Source: Luteitalea sp. (GTDB lineage: Bacteria; Acidobacteriota; Vicinamibacteria; Vicinamibacterales; CAVVIG01). From it: a DNA stretch of 59,350 nt. Below, one piece after another: positions 25,512-33,855 of the stretch. Under the pieces are notes generated by a model. It ran no database searches. It was not told the DNA's origin and saw only the letters and a program-made list of their open reading frames with translations. The position numbers were made by a program, and so were the translations under genes. The stretch lies in NCBI GenBank assembly GCA_009380045.1, contig WHSN01000006.1, forward strand, positions 1 through 59,350. The letters run 5' to 3'. How positions within the stretch are numbered: the stretch's first letter is position 1; each line of letters opens with the position of its first letter.

Positions 25512-27310
25512 CCGGGATCCCGTCCGAGCGCCCGCTGCGGCTGCTGTGGACCGTCCTGCTCGTCGCGTCGCTGGCCGCAGTCGTCGCGCTGAATCGGACG
25601 GCCGGGACGGGACGCGGGGCATCTGCCGAGCCGTCGGACGCCCTGGCTCGCTACGGGTTCCAGCTCGAAGAAGGCGCGGCGCGAGCAGGCGTCGCGTTCC
25701 TCCACCAGGGACCAACCTTCGATCGGCAGCTGGATCACATCATGCCGCAGGTCGCCTCGATGGGAGCTGCCGTCGCCGTCGCCGACTTCAATCGCGACGG
25801 CTGGCAGGATTTCTATGTCACCAACAGCGCCGAAGGAAGCCTGAATCGCCTGTACCGGAACGCCGGTGACGGCACCTTCAGCGATGTGGCCGCCGAGCTT
25901 GGCGTGGCAGACGTGAATCGGCTCGGCACCGGCGTTTCGATGGGCGCCGTCTGGGGTGACTACGACAACGACGGGTACGAAGATCTGTTTCTGTACAAGT
26001 ACGGGCGACCGGAGCTGTATCACAACGACAACGGACGCGGCTTCACACCGCTCGGCGAGCAGTCCGGACTCCCGCAATGGGTGAACGCCAACAGCGCCGT
26101 CTGGCTCGACTACGACCGGGACGGCTGGCTCGATCTCTTCCTGGCGGGATACTGGCCGGAGGAACTGGACCTCTGGAATCTGAAGACCACCCGCATCATG
26201 CCCGAAAGCTTCGAGTACGCCGAGAACGGAGGCAGGAAATACCTGCTCCGCAACCGGGGCAACGGCACGTTCGAAGATACCGCCGCGGAGGTCGGGATCG
26301 GCTCGCGCCGCTGGACGCTTGCCGCCGCGGCGGCCGATCTGTTGGGAACCGGGTACCCAGATCTGTTTGTCGCCAACGACTACGGCGTCGCCGAGCTCTA
26401 CGCCAACCAGGGCGGCAAGCAGTTCGTCGAAGTGAGCCGCGAGACCGGCGTCGGCCGCACCCCCAAGAGCGGCATGAATGCGGCCTTCGGCGACATCTTC
26501 AATGACGGCCGGCTGTCGATCTACAAGACGAACATCTCGGAACCGGGCGTGCTCGTCCAGGCCAACGATCTATGGGTGCCGAAGCAGGCCGGGGCGCGAG
26601 GAGGACTCGAGTACGAAAATCTCGCCTCGAGCATGGGCGTGGATCTGGGCGGCTGGAGCTGGGGGGCACAGTTCGGCGACTTGAACAACGATGGAACGCT
26701 CGACATCTATCTCGTGAACGGCTACGTCTCGGCCGGGGACCGAACGAGCTATTGGTACGACTTCTCCGAGATCGCGGTGGGGCACAGCGGCATCATCTCC
26801 GATGCGCGGAACTGGCCCGCCATGAGAGGCCGAAGCCTGTCCGGGTATCAGCGCAAGCGTGTCTGGATCAACGATGGCGTGGGTCGCTTCACCGAAGTGG
26901 CGCAGGTCGTCGGAGCGACCGACACCCATGATGGTCGCGCCGTCGCGCTGGCGGATCTGTCGAACGCCGGTGTGCTCGATGTGATCGTGGCAAACCAGCG
27001 TGGTCCGCTGCTGCTGTACAAGAACAGGGTGGAGCCCGGGCGCCACTGGATCGCCTTCGAGCTCGAAGGCGGCGCCAGCAACCGCAGCGCGATCGGCGCT
27101 CGCGTCGAGCTGCATTGGAACGGCCAGCGCCAGGTGCAGGAGGTCAGCGGTGGAAGCGGGTTCAGCTCGCAGAACCAGCGCCGGCTGCATTACGGGCTGG
27201 GCGCGTCGGGAAGTGTGGACCGCGTCGTGATCCGGTGGCCGACAGGCCGTGATCAGACGGTGGTCAATCCCCAGGTCGACATGCTCCACAGGATTGCGGA
27301 ACCTCGATGA
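25508..27310 (+). CDS. CRTAC1-like FG-GAP/VCBS protein with ASPIC/UnbV domain
   Basis: A 600-residue protein with an N-terminal signal anchor (LLWTVLLVASLAAVVAL). Calcium-binding FG-GAP repeats: ADFNRDGWQDFYVTNS, GDYDNDGYEDLFLYKY, LDYDRDGWLDLFLAG and GDLNNDGTLDIYLVNG. The ASPIC/UnbV module is at the C-terminus (RHWIAFELEGGASNRSAIGARV then VVIRWPTGRDQTV). The ATG overlaps the upstream stop by four bases and its own stop overlaps the next ATG by four, so three genes form one translationally coupled operon. Members are exported; the function of this family in bacteria is not established. Coupling to an RnfD-like membrane protein is notable. Confidence 0.87.
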   Translation: MTGIPSERPLRLLWTVLLVASLAAVVALNRTAGTGRGASAEPSDALARYGFQLEEGAARAGVAFLHQGPTFDRQLDHIMPQVASMGAAVAVADFNRDGWQDFYVTNSAEGSLNRLYRNAGDGTFSDVAAELGVADVNRLGTGVSMGAVWGDYDNDGYEDLFLYKYGRPELYHNDNGRGFTPLGEQSGLPQWVNANSAVWLDYDRDGWLDLFLAGYWPEELDLWNLKTTRIMPESFEYAENGGRKYLLRNRGNGTFEDTAAEVGIGSRRWTLAAAAADLLGTGYPDLFVANDYGVAELYANQGGKQFVEVSRETGVGRTPKSGMNAAFGDIFNDGRLSIYKTNISEPGVLVQANDLWVPKQAGARGGLEYENLASSMGVDLGGWSWGAQFGDLNNDGTLDIYLVNGYVSAGDRTSYWYDFSEIAVGHSGIISDARNWPAMRGRSLSGYQRKRVWINDGVGRFTEVAQVVGATDTHDGRAVALADLSNAGVLDVIVANQRGPLLLYKNRVEPGRHWIAFELEGGASNRSAIGARVELHWNGQRQVQEVSGGSGFSSQNQRRLHYGLGASGSVDRVVIRWPTGRDQTVVNPQVDMLHRIAEPR

Positions 27311-28167
27311 GCCCCGGGACCGCGGCACTGTCGCCGGCCGAAGCGCTGCCGTCCCGGCAGCGATCCCGCCGGGCGTTCGACAATCGCCTTCTCGGCCCGA
27401 TTCTGATCACGTGCATCCTGATTGCCGCCCACCTGTCCTTCGGCATCCTCGAGGGGTACGAGGGAACCGCGCTCGCAATCGTGACGGCGATTCTGGCGGA
27501 GATGGCGCTCGGGCGCCTCACCTACGGCCGCTGGCCCCACCTGGCAAGCGCCTACATCACGGGCATCAGCGTCGGGATTCTGGTTCGCTCGCCGTTCATG
27601 TGGCCATACGCGCTCGGCAGCCTGATCTCGATTGCGACGAAGTACGTGCTGCGGCTGAAGGGACGGCATCTCTGGAACCCGTCGAATTTCGGCGTCAGCG
27701 CCGAGCTCTTTCTCGCACCCGCGACGGTGTCCCTCCTCAGCATCCAGTGGGGCAACACGGTGTGGCCGATGGCCGTCATCTGGCTGCTCGGCGCCGTGAT
27801 CGTCTGGCGCGTCGGGCGTCTGCACATCAGTGCGACCTACGTCGCGTCGTTTCTGCTCTTTTCGGTCGTGCGCAGCGGCGTCACGGGAAATCCGTGGCTC
27901 GCCAACGTGGCGCCGATCACCGGGCCGATGTACCAGTTGTTCATCTTTTTCATGGTCACCGATCCGAAGACGACGGTACGCCCGCGGTGGGCGCAGTGTC
28001 TGGTGGTGTTCCTGGTCGCATTCGTCGAGATGCTGCTGCGGCTGGCGGAAGTGGTCTATGCGCCGTTTTACGCGCTGTTCCTGGTCGGGCCGGCAGCCAT
28101 GGCGACCGAGATCTGGCTGGAGTCGCGGCGGCAGGTATCCCGGGGACCTGAAGCACCCGCATCGTAG
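27307..28167 (+). CDS. RnfD/NqrB-like integral membrane protein
   Basis: A 286-residue polytopic protein with about eight hydrophobic segments. It matches the NqrB/RnfD/RnfE family in TYGRWPHLASAYITGISVGIL, ISIATKYVLRLKGRHLWNPSNFG and ITGPMYQLFIFFMVTDPKTT. In Rnf and Nqr complexes this subunit carries a covalent FMN and helps move ions or electrons. I do not see the usual threonine flavinylation motif, and no other Rnf subunits are present. It is the last gene of the ATGA-coupled FG-GAP operon and its stop abuts the stop of the convergent flavoprotein gene. It probably acts in membrane electron transfer with unknown partners. Confidence 0.85.
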   Translation: MSPGTAALSPAEALPSRQRSRRAFDNRLLGPILITCILIAAHLSFGILEGYEGTALAIVTAILAEMALGRLTYGRWPHLASAYITGISVGILVRSPFMWPYALGSLISIATKYVLRLKGRHLWNPSNFGVSAELFLAPATVSLLSIQWGNTVWPMAVIWLLGAVIVWRVGRLHISATYVASFLLFSVVRSGVTGNPWLANVAPITGPMYQLFIFFMVTDPKTTVRPRWAQCLVVFLVAFVEMLLRLAEVVYAPFYALFLVGPAAMATEIWLESRRQVSRGPEAPAS

Positions 28168-29772
28168 TTAGAAGCGATCCGGCAGCGACATCTTCGTTGC
28201 CGCCGAGCTCACCAACCCGCAGCATTCGAGCAGACGGTGGATCTCCTCCACTGACGAGTCGAGCTTCGAGGCCGAGCTGAGGAGATCGTCGGCCAGCACC
28301 GGGTACCAATCCCGGCGCGTGCGATCGAGGAGGCCCGCCGTGTCGAACGGCTCGATCGCACGGTCGATGCGACCGAGCAGCGCGTCGTGGCCTCGACCAT
28401 GCGGCGATGCCGTCGCCAGCGCCGCGCACGCCCGAAGCTCCGGGCCGAATCGCGGGTGGGCGTGAAGAAGAAATCCCGGCGCGAGCTCAGGCCTTCCCAG
28501 CCGGCGCGCCGCCTCGCTGAAGCTCGCGGCGGCGAAATACAGCAGCGACAGCCGCTTGAAGAGCGGAACGTCGGACATGTTCGCGTACAGCGCCGCGACC
28601 AGCTGCTCGGTCGCGTCCAGCTCGAGCTCGGTCACCCGCGCATAGGCGGCGAGGGCGGTGTCGCGCTCGGACCCGCCGGAGGTACCTTCCAGCACGTCGA
28701 GCAGCCGCCCGATGCCGAGCAGCGTCAGCGGAAATCCGGTCGAGAGCAGCGGATCGATCACGCCCGCCGCCGAGGGCAGCATCGCCCATTTGTCGCCCCA
28801 CATCACGTGGGTGCGAAAGGCAACCCGGGGGGCGTGCACGAAGGGATGCACGACCCGAGCCTCGCGGAACTGGTCGCCGACCGACGGCAACGTCTTCAGC
28901 AGCCGCTCCCAGGCTGCCGCGCCGTCGCCGGCCCCGACCGCCTGCGCCACCCGATCGGTCAGCGCGGCGCCGGCGCTCGTGATCCCGTTGTTGAACCGCA
29001 GCACCCAGATCCACCCGCCGGGGAACACATGATGAAGTGCCGCAGCGTCGGGCGGATACGGCGGCGCCCCATCGGGCGGCATCATTTCATCCCATCGCCC
29101 CACATCCTCGAAGTGGGCGTAGAGACCCTGGGTGCGCGGCAGCCAGCGGAGCGGAGGGTCGGCGAGGCCGATCGCCCGATGCAGGAATCCGCGCGGCCCG
29201 CTGGCGTCTACCACGAACCGCGCCGAGATGCGGATCGATCGGCCATTCCGCGTCCCGTCGAGAACGGCGCGATCGCCCTTGTTGCGCATCCGCTCGAGCC
29301 GCGTCTCGTCGAGATAGACGGCGCCTTCAGCTTCGGCGTCGCACGCGAGCGCCTGATCGAAGTCCGGCCGGTACCAATGGGTGTCAGCCACCTCGTCGCG
29401 CGGGCTGGCCGCGACCAGGAGCTGGCATCGGTGCTCGCCGTCGTCGGCAAAGGGCTCACCGGGACGATGGAAGAGGAAGGTGAAACCGCGCTTCACGCCG
29501 CCGGCGACCTCCGGCCGCTCGCGCTGCCAGGTTCCCCACTTCGAGAACGGACGGATGCGCCGCAAGTCGTAGCGATCGGCCAGTTCCTCGAGCAGCAGGT
29601 TGGCCAGCGGAGTGGATGACTCGCCGATGGCGAACCGCGGATGGCGTCCACGTTCGACGAGCGCCACGCGGCGACCGCGTCGGGTCAGCGCGAGCGAGAC
29701 CAGCGCGCCAGCGAACCCGGAGCCGATCACCGCGACGTCGGCATCGACGTGCTCGATCGGAGTAATGGTCAT
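28168..29772 (-). CDS. Flavin-dependent halogenase/monooxygenase-like oxidoreductase
   Basis: A 534-residue FAD protein starting at the ATG at 29772, which overlaps the stop of the radical SAM gene (ATGA). The dinucleotide-binding loop is at residues 17-22 (VAVIGSGFAGALVSLALTRRG), Glu40 caps the ribose site, and FAIGESSTP matches the tryptophan-halogenase/geranylgeranyl-reductase superfamily. The halogenase motif region reads GGWIWVLRFNNG, with Leu-Arg where Ile-Pro is usual, so halogenation is doubtful. A second FAD motif is at GVIDPLLSTGFPLTL. Its partner is clearly the adjacent radical SAM gene. Substrate unknown. Confidence 0.83.
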   Translation of the reverse strand: MTITPIEHVDADVAVIGSGFAGALVSLALTRRGRRVALVERGRHPRFAIGESSTPLANLLLEELADRYDLRRIRPFSKWGTWQRERPEVAGGVKRGFTFLFHRPGEPFADDGEHRCQLLVAASPRDEVADTHWYRPDFDQALACDAEAEGAVYLDETRLERMRNKGDRAVLDGTRNGRSIRISARFVVDASGPRGFLHRAIGLADPPLRWLPRTQGLYAHFEDVGRWDEMMPPDGAPPYPPDAAALHHVFPGGWIWVLRFNNGITSAGAALTDRVAQAVGAGDGAAAWERLLKTLPSVGDQFREARVVHPFVHAPRVAFRTHVMWGDKWAMLPSAAGVIDPLLSTGFPLTLLGIGRLLDVLEGTSGGSERDTALAAYARVTELELDATEQLVAALYANMSDVPLFKRLSLLYFAAASFSEAARRLGRPELAPGFLLHAHPRFGPELRACAALATASPHGRGHDALLGRIDRAIEPFDTAGLLDRTRRDWYPVLADDLLSSASKLDSSVEEIHRLLECCGLVSSAATKMSLPDRF

Positions 29773-30773
29773 GAAGAAACGCCGAAGCCGCACCTGGTGC
29801 AGGAAGGCCGTGAGCGCACACGCTGTTCGAGATTGATCGCGTGGAGGCGGGCGCGCCGCGCCTCGAAGCAGTGCCGGCATTGAGCGAAGCGCTGGAGGTC
29901 CCAGAGATCGACGAAAATCCGGCCGCGATCGGGACGCGGCGTGAGCGCCGACTCGATGCTGCGCTCGATGTCTTCGAGCCGTGGCGCCCGAAACGCTCCC
30001 GCCGCGGCCAGGGCATCGAGCGCGCCGTTCCCCGAGCGGGTCGGGATGACCGACACGGCCGAGGCGCCGCAGGCGAAGGCGACGTCGATCGATCGCAGCA
30101 GCCAATGGTCCTGCTCGGCGGGCGGGACAAACGGCGGCGAGATCAGCAGAAAGACGCGCAGCGCCGCTCCCCGGCTCCGCAGTTGCTCAGCCGCGGAGGC
30201 GAACTGGTCGACGGTCATTCGCTTGTTCAAGCGATCGAGAGCCTCCGGGTGCACGGTCTCCAGACCCATCGCAACCTCGAGTTGTGTGGTGTCCGCGGCG
30301 CCCTGACGCTGCAATGCGCCCAGAAACCGGTCCACCCTGGAGCCGACGAAAGCCGGGTGTGATTCCACCACCACGCGTGCGAGCCCGGCCAGCTTGACCG
30401 CCACCTCGTCGTAGTCGTGCTCGGGGACGGCGTGGGGATCGAAGAAGCTGCCGGCGTTGTAGAGCTTGATCTGCGTGATCGGGCTGGACTCCCCGCGCAG
30501 TTCCTCGCGCGCGGCGCCCACCTGCGCTGGAATGGCGCCTCGAGGTGTGTCTTCAGCAATCGTGTGTTGCCACAGATCGCACATCGCGCACCGCCAGGGG
30601 CACTCCCGCCCTGTCAGAAAGACAGTCGCCGCACGAGCGATTTGCCGGTCGGCCGTACGCTCGTCCTCGACGATGACGCCTTGATGGCGCCAGGGGCTGT
30701 GGAGCGGCTTCGGCCCACGTCGATCGAGGACGAAGCGGTCGCGAGCGGTCGCGCTGACAGGATAGAATCGCAT
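29769..30773 (-). CDS. Radical SAM protein related to archaeosine RaSEA-type enzymes
   Basis: A 334-residue protein. The SAM cluster motif is at Cys58, Cys62 and Cys65 (FLTGRECPWRCAMCDLWQH), in CxxxCxxC form. KLYNAGSFFDP, VVVESHPAFVG and MGLETVHPEALDRLNKRM follow the radical SAM barrel. The C-terminus has more cysteines (CRHCFEARR and CTRCGFG) that could bind a second metal or cluster. The pattern resembles the Elp3/RaSEA branch. The stop overlaps the start of the FAD oxidoreductase (ATGA), so the two are made together and probably act on the same product. Substrate unknown. Confidence 0.85.
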   Translation of the reverse strand: MRFYPVSATARDRFVLDRRGPKPLHSPWRHQGVIVEDERTADRQIARAATVFLTGRECPWRCAMCDLWQHTIAEDTPRGAIPAQVGAAREELRGESSPITQIKLYNAGSFFDPHAVPEHDYDEVAVKLAGLARVVVESHPAFVGSRVDRFLGALQRQGAADTTQLEVAMGLETVHPEALDRLNKRMTVDQFASAAEQLRSRGAALRVFLLISPPFVPPAEQDHWLLRSIDVAFACGASAVSVIPTRSGNGALDALAAAGAFRAPRLEDIERSIESALTPRPDRGRIFVDLWDLQRFAQCRHCFEARRARLHAINLEQRVRSRPSCTRCGFGVSS

Positions 30774-30827
30774 CGGAGTCGCGGGCCGCCGCTCCCGTGC
30801 AGGGGCCCCGGTAATCTTTTTGGATTA

Positions 30828-30857
30828 TTGAGGGTTGACGGACGCCCTTCATATACT
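30828..30857 (+). promoter_or_regulatory. Candidate promoter for the membrane redox genes
   Basis: TTGAGG at 30828-30833, an 18-base spacer and TATACT at 30852-30857, 35 bases before the ATG at 30893. The nearby TTGACG at 30835 is badly spaced for this -10. The promoter lies between the divergent radical SAM gene and the His-rich membrane protein gene. Confidence 0.45.
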
Positions 30858-30892
30858 AATTCACTCGAATCCCGGTCCGACACGGAGAGAGA

Positions 30893-31495
30893 ATGGGGGA
30901 CGTGGACGCAGTGCATGCCGGTGCTCTCCAGCCCGGTTCGACCATGACGTTCGTCGAGCGACTGAACGGTCCCCGGCACGAGCTCGCGTTGCGTGCGTTC
31001 ATGGTGATCGTCCTCGCGCACTGGGCCGAGCACCTGTTACAGGCTTTTCAGATCTACGCGCTCGGCTGGCCGGTGCCCGAGGCGCGCGGCGGGCTGGGGT
31101 ATTTCTTCCCCTGGCTCGTGGCGTCGGAAACGCTGCACTACGGGTACGCGCTGGTGATGCTTGCCGGCCTCTGGTTGCTGCGATCGGGCTTCACCGGCGT
31201 GAATGACCGCCGCTGGTGGACCATCGCTCTGGCGATCCAGTTCTTTCATCACATCGAACATGTGCTGCTGCAGACGCAGGCGCTCCTCGGCCAGAATTTC
31301 TTCGGTCAGCCAGTACCGACAAGCCTTGTCCAGCTCTGGGCGCCCCGGGTCGAGCTGCACCTTTTCTACAATACGGTGGTGTTCATCCCGATGGTTGTCG
31401 CGATGTACTTTCACATGTTTCCGCCATCACCAGAGACCACCACGCGGAAGTGCAGTTGTGCGTGGCATGCCGGTCGGGTCCCCGCGGCCGTGTGA
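30893..31495 (+). CDS. His-rich four-helix membrane protein, function unknown
   Basis: A 200-residue protein with four membrane helices. GGAGAGAGA precedes the ATG. Histidines sit in or near the helices: His43 and His47 (AHWAEHLLQ), His82 (SETLHYGY), His119, His120 and His123 (FFHHIEHVLLQ), His156 and His174 (AMYFHMF). This spacing suits a heme or di-metal site in the membrane, but no family with a known role is recognised. It begins a plus-strand run with FixH- and FixG-like genes whose frames overlap, so it is likely part of a membrane electron-transfer unit. Confidence 0.7.
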   Translation: MGDVDAVHAGALQPGSTMTFVERLNGPRHELALRAFMVIVLAHWAEHLLQAFQIYALGWPVPEARGGLGYFFPWLVASETLHYGYALVMLAGLWLLRSGFTGVNDRRWWTIALAIQFFHHIEHVLLQTQALLGQNFFGQPVPTSLVQLWAPRVELHLFYNTVVFIPMVVAMYFHMFPPSPETTTRKCSCAWHAGRVPAAV

Positions 31496-31889
31496 CGGCG
31501 GCGCCTGCTTCTTGCTCATTCTCGCCGCTGCCTGCTGCATGGTTGCGGCATGCAGTGGCCGACCCGCTCTTGCGGAAGACGTGACTGTCGAATGGACGAT
31601 CAGGCCCAGGCCACCCGTCGCCGGTACAGCGGCGCTGGCGGAGCTGACACTGCGCGACCGGGCGCGCCGGCCGGTTCGTGGGGCCAGGCTGCAGGTCGAG
31701 GGGCACATGGCGCATCCCGGAATGGCGCCCCTCGTCGCCACCGCCGCAGAACGGGGCGACGGCGTCTACCAGATCCTGCTGCGGTTCACGATGCGCGGAA
31801 ACTGGATCCTGCTCGTGACCGGCAAGCTGCCGGATGGACGCAGGATCGATCATCGAATCGATGTCAATGCCACCGGCCCGGCAGGCTGA
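31467..31889 (+). CDS. FixH/YtkA-like lipoprotein
   Basis: A 140-residue protein; the start at 31467 (or GTG 31458) is favoured because a lipoprotein signal follows (LLILAAACCMVAACSG, Cys at the end of VAAC). It overlaps the preceding gene by about 29 bases. The mature part is a single immunoglobulin-like domain: VEWTIRPRPPVAGTAALAELTLRD, MAHPGMAPLVA and YQILLRFTMRGNWILLVTG, matching the FixH/YtkA pattern. FixH takes part in copper delivery for cbb3 oxidase assembly, and YtkA-like domains are extracytoplasmic. The next gene is FixG-like, which supports this reading. No oxidase genes are near. Confidence 0.75.
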   Translation: MPVGSPRPCDGGACFLLILAAACCMVAACSGRPALAEDVTVEWTIRPRPPVAGTAALAELTLRDRARRPVRGARLQVEGHMAHPGMAPLVATAAERGDGVYQILLRFTMRGNWILLVTGKLPDGRRIDHRIDVNATGPAG

Positions 31890-33291
31890 CGTTTTACGGT
31901 GGCCCGTCATCGGGGCCTTCCTGCGCTGGCGGCATGCGCGCACGTCACTCCAGCTCGTTGTCCTCCTGATTACCGCGACGCTGGTCGCTCATGGGCTGTT
32001 CGGTTCCCAGATCGGACCGAGGAACCTCGCCACAGTCGTCACCTGGGTGCACTATCGCGGATTGCTGGTGATTGCGCTGCTGGCGGCGGGCAATCTGTTC
32101 TGCACCGGCTGTCCGTTCGTGCTGGTGCGCGACGTCGGACGTCGGGTTCGCCAGCCGTGGCTCCGCTGGCCCCATCGACTCCGCACGAAATGGATCGGCA
32201 TCCTGCTGTTCGTCTCGGTCCTCTTCATCTACGAGCTGTTCGACTTGTGGGCGCTGCCGCGGGGCACGGCCCTTCTGGTGCTCGCCTACTTCGGCGCCGC
32301 GCTGTCGGTCGATCTCGTCTTTGCCGGAGCGACGTTCTGCAAGTACTTGTGTCCGATCGGGCAGTTCAACTTCGTGGCGTCGACCGTGTCTCCGCTGGCG
32401 CTCCAGGTTCGCCAGCCGGAGACCTGCAGGACGTGTCGTACGTTCGATTGCATCAAGGGGCGCCCGGAGACGAACCAGCGGGGCTGCGAGCTCGGCCTCT
32501 TCCTGCCGGCCAAGATCGGCAGTCTCGATTGCACCTTCTGCCTCGACTGCGTCCAGGCGTGCCCGCACGACAACGTGGCGCTGGCGGTCGGCGTCCCAGG
32601 CGCCGAGCTGCTCGACCTCCGTCGGCGTTCGGGAATCGGCCGGCTGACCGAGCGGTGGGATGTCGCGACGCTGACGGTTCTGTTTGCGTTCGGCGGCCTC
32701 TTGAACGCCTTCGCGATGACCGCGCCGGTCCTCGATCTCGAGCGGTGGCTGGCGCGCGTGATGGGCAGCACGTCGGAGGCGCCGGTACTCGCGGTTCTCT
32801 TCGTTGTCGCGCTCGGTGCGGTTCCGCTCGCAGCGCTGGGCGGCGCCGCAGCCGTCACGCGGCACCTGACGCGGCCGACCTCGTACTCGGTCGGGCAGAT
32901 CGCGGTTCGCTACGCCTGCGCGCTCGTCCCCTTCGGGTTCGGCGTGTGGCTGGCCCACTACGGGTTCCACCTGCTCACCGGCGGGCTGACGATCATCCCG
33001 GTGGCCCAGAGCGCCATCATCGAGGTGGTCGGTTGGGCCGCGCTCGGCGCCCCGATGTGGCAGTGGACCGGGATGCAGCCTGGCGCCGTTTTCCCAATCC
33101 AGCTCGGATTCATCCTGTTGGGATCGATCGGATCGCTGGCACTGTCGTATCTCATCTCCGAGCGCGACTATCCGGACCGACCGGTCTTCGCGGCGGCTCC
33201 GTGGCTCGGAGTGGTGCTCGTGCTGGCCGCGGCTGCGGTGTGGATCCTGTCGCAGCCCATGGAGATGAGAGGATTGGGCCTCTCGGGATGA
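31861..33291 (+). CDS. FixG-like membrane ferredoxin (polyferredoxin)
   Basis: About 476 residues from the ATG at 31861 (31834 and 31867 are alternatives). It combines membrane helices with iron-sulfur motifs. From this start, Cys81/Cys84 lie in LFCTGCPF, Cys160/Cys164 in TFCKYLCPIGQFN, Cys189/192/197 and 209 form one cluster set, and Cys224/227/230/234 (DCTFCLDCVQACPHD) form a [4Fe-4S] ferredoxin motif. This resembles the NapH/FixG/RdxA group that handles electrons during copper or heme maturation. Long membrane segments follow at the C-terminus. It overlaps the FixH-like gene and ends in an ATGA overlap with the next gene. Confidence 0.85.
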   Translation: MSMPPARQADVLRWPVIGAFLRWRHARTSLQLVVLLITATLVAHGLFGSQIGPRNLATVVTWVHYRGLLVIALLAAGNLFCTGCPFVLVRDVGRRVRQPWLRWPHRLRTKWIGILLFVSVLFIYELFDLWALPRGTALLVLAYFGAALSVDLVFAGATFCKYLCPIGQFNFVASTVSPLALQVRQPETCRTCRTFDCIKGRPETNQRGCELGLFLPAKIGSLDCTFCLDCVQACPHDNVALAVGVPGAELLDLRRRSGIGRLTERWDVATLTVLFAFGGLLNAFAMTAPVLDLERWLARVMGSTSEAPVLAVLFVVALGAVPLAALGGAAAVTRHLTRPTSYSVGQIAVRYACALVPFGFGVWLAHYGFHLLTGGLTIIPVAQSAIIEVVGWAALGAPMWQWTGMQPGAVFPIQLGFILLGSIGSLALSYLISERDYPDRPVFAAAPWLGVVLVLAAAAVWILSQPMEMRGLGLSG

Positions 33292-33839
33292 GGCGGCGGA
33301 CCGGCTTGCGGGCGGCCGCGTTCGCGGCGGCAACCGCCGTTGCGGCAGCCATCGCGCCCGCCCAGGCACACGACGGCCCGCCGTTCCCGATCGTGTCGGA
33401 CGCCGTCGCCGGCCCGTATCGCATTTCGATCTGGACCGATCCCGACACCACCGATGATGGCACGCCGGGCGGGCAGTTCTGGATCGTCATCGAGCCGGTG
33501 GATCGGGCGGTCTCGCTTCCGCCGGAAACGCAGGCAAGCATCTCAATCGAGCCGCTCGATCGAAGCGGACCGGCACGGACGGCCCGGATGGCGCCGGTCA
33601 CCAACGATGTGGCGCGTCAGTTCGTCGCGCTGGCGATCGATCACGAAGGCCGCTTCGCCGTGCAAGCGGCGATCGACGGGCCGCTGGGCAAGGCGGCGGT
33701 GGATGGAGAGGTCGAGGCCACCTACGATCTGCGGCCGCCGCCGATGATGCTGGCCGTGTACCTGATGCCGTTCGTCCTGGTCGGCCTTCTCTGGGGCAGA
33801 TTGCTGCTCGCGCGGCGGCGCCATCGGAGTGAGAGATGA
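33288..33839 (+). CDS. Exported single-span membrane protein downstream of FixG-like gene
   Basis: A 183-residue protein whose ATG overlaps the FixG-like stop (ATGA). It has a signal peptide (AAAFAAATAVAAAIAPAQA), a beta-rich domain starting HDGPPFPIVSDAVAGPYRIS with WTDPDTTDDGTPGGQFWIVIEP, and a C-terminal membrane helix (MMLAVYLMPFVLVGLLWG) followed by a basic tail. The domain resembles FixH/YtkA-type immunoglobulin folds, but I do not recognise a named family. The coupling indicates a role in the same membrane redox unit. Confidence 0.8.
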   Translation: MRRRTGLRAAAFAAATAVAAAIAPAQAHDGPPFPIVSDAVAGPYRISIWTDPDTTDDGTPGGQFWIVIEPVDRAVSLPPETQASISIEPLDRSGPARTARMAPVTNDVARQFVALAIDHEGRFAVQAAIDGPLGKAAVDGEVEATYDLRPPPMMLAVYLMPFVLVGLLWGRLLLARRRHRSER

Positions 33840-33855
33840 TGCCGGGTCCCCGGAG

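Noticed and set aside
24000..25715. 571-residue open frame on the minus strand opposite the FG-GAP/UnbV protein
   Set aside because: Low-complexity Arg/Gly/Val content with no domain; the plus strand carries TPR and FG-GAP repeats.
28387..29619. 410-residue plus-strand frame opposite the flavoprotein
   Set aside because: No domain, no ribosome binding site, and the minus strand carries conserved FAD motifs.
31899..33287. Long plus-strand frame within the FixG-like gene
   Set aside because: It only becomes meaningful from 33288 on, where a separate gene starts in an ATGA overlap; the earlier part is an alternate frame of the FixG-like gene.
31945..33369. 474-residue minus-strand frame opposite FixG-like gene
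   Set aside because: Arg/Gln/Glu-rich antisense artefact with no recognisable domain.
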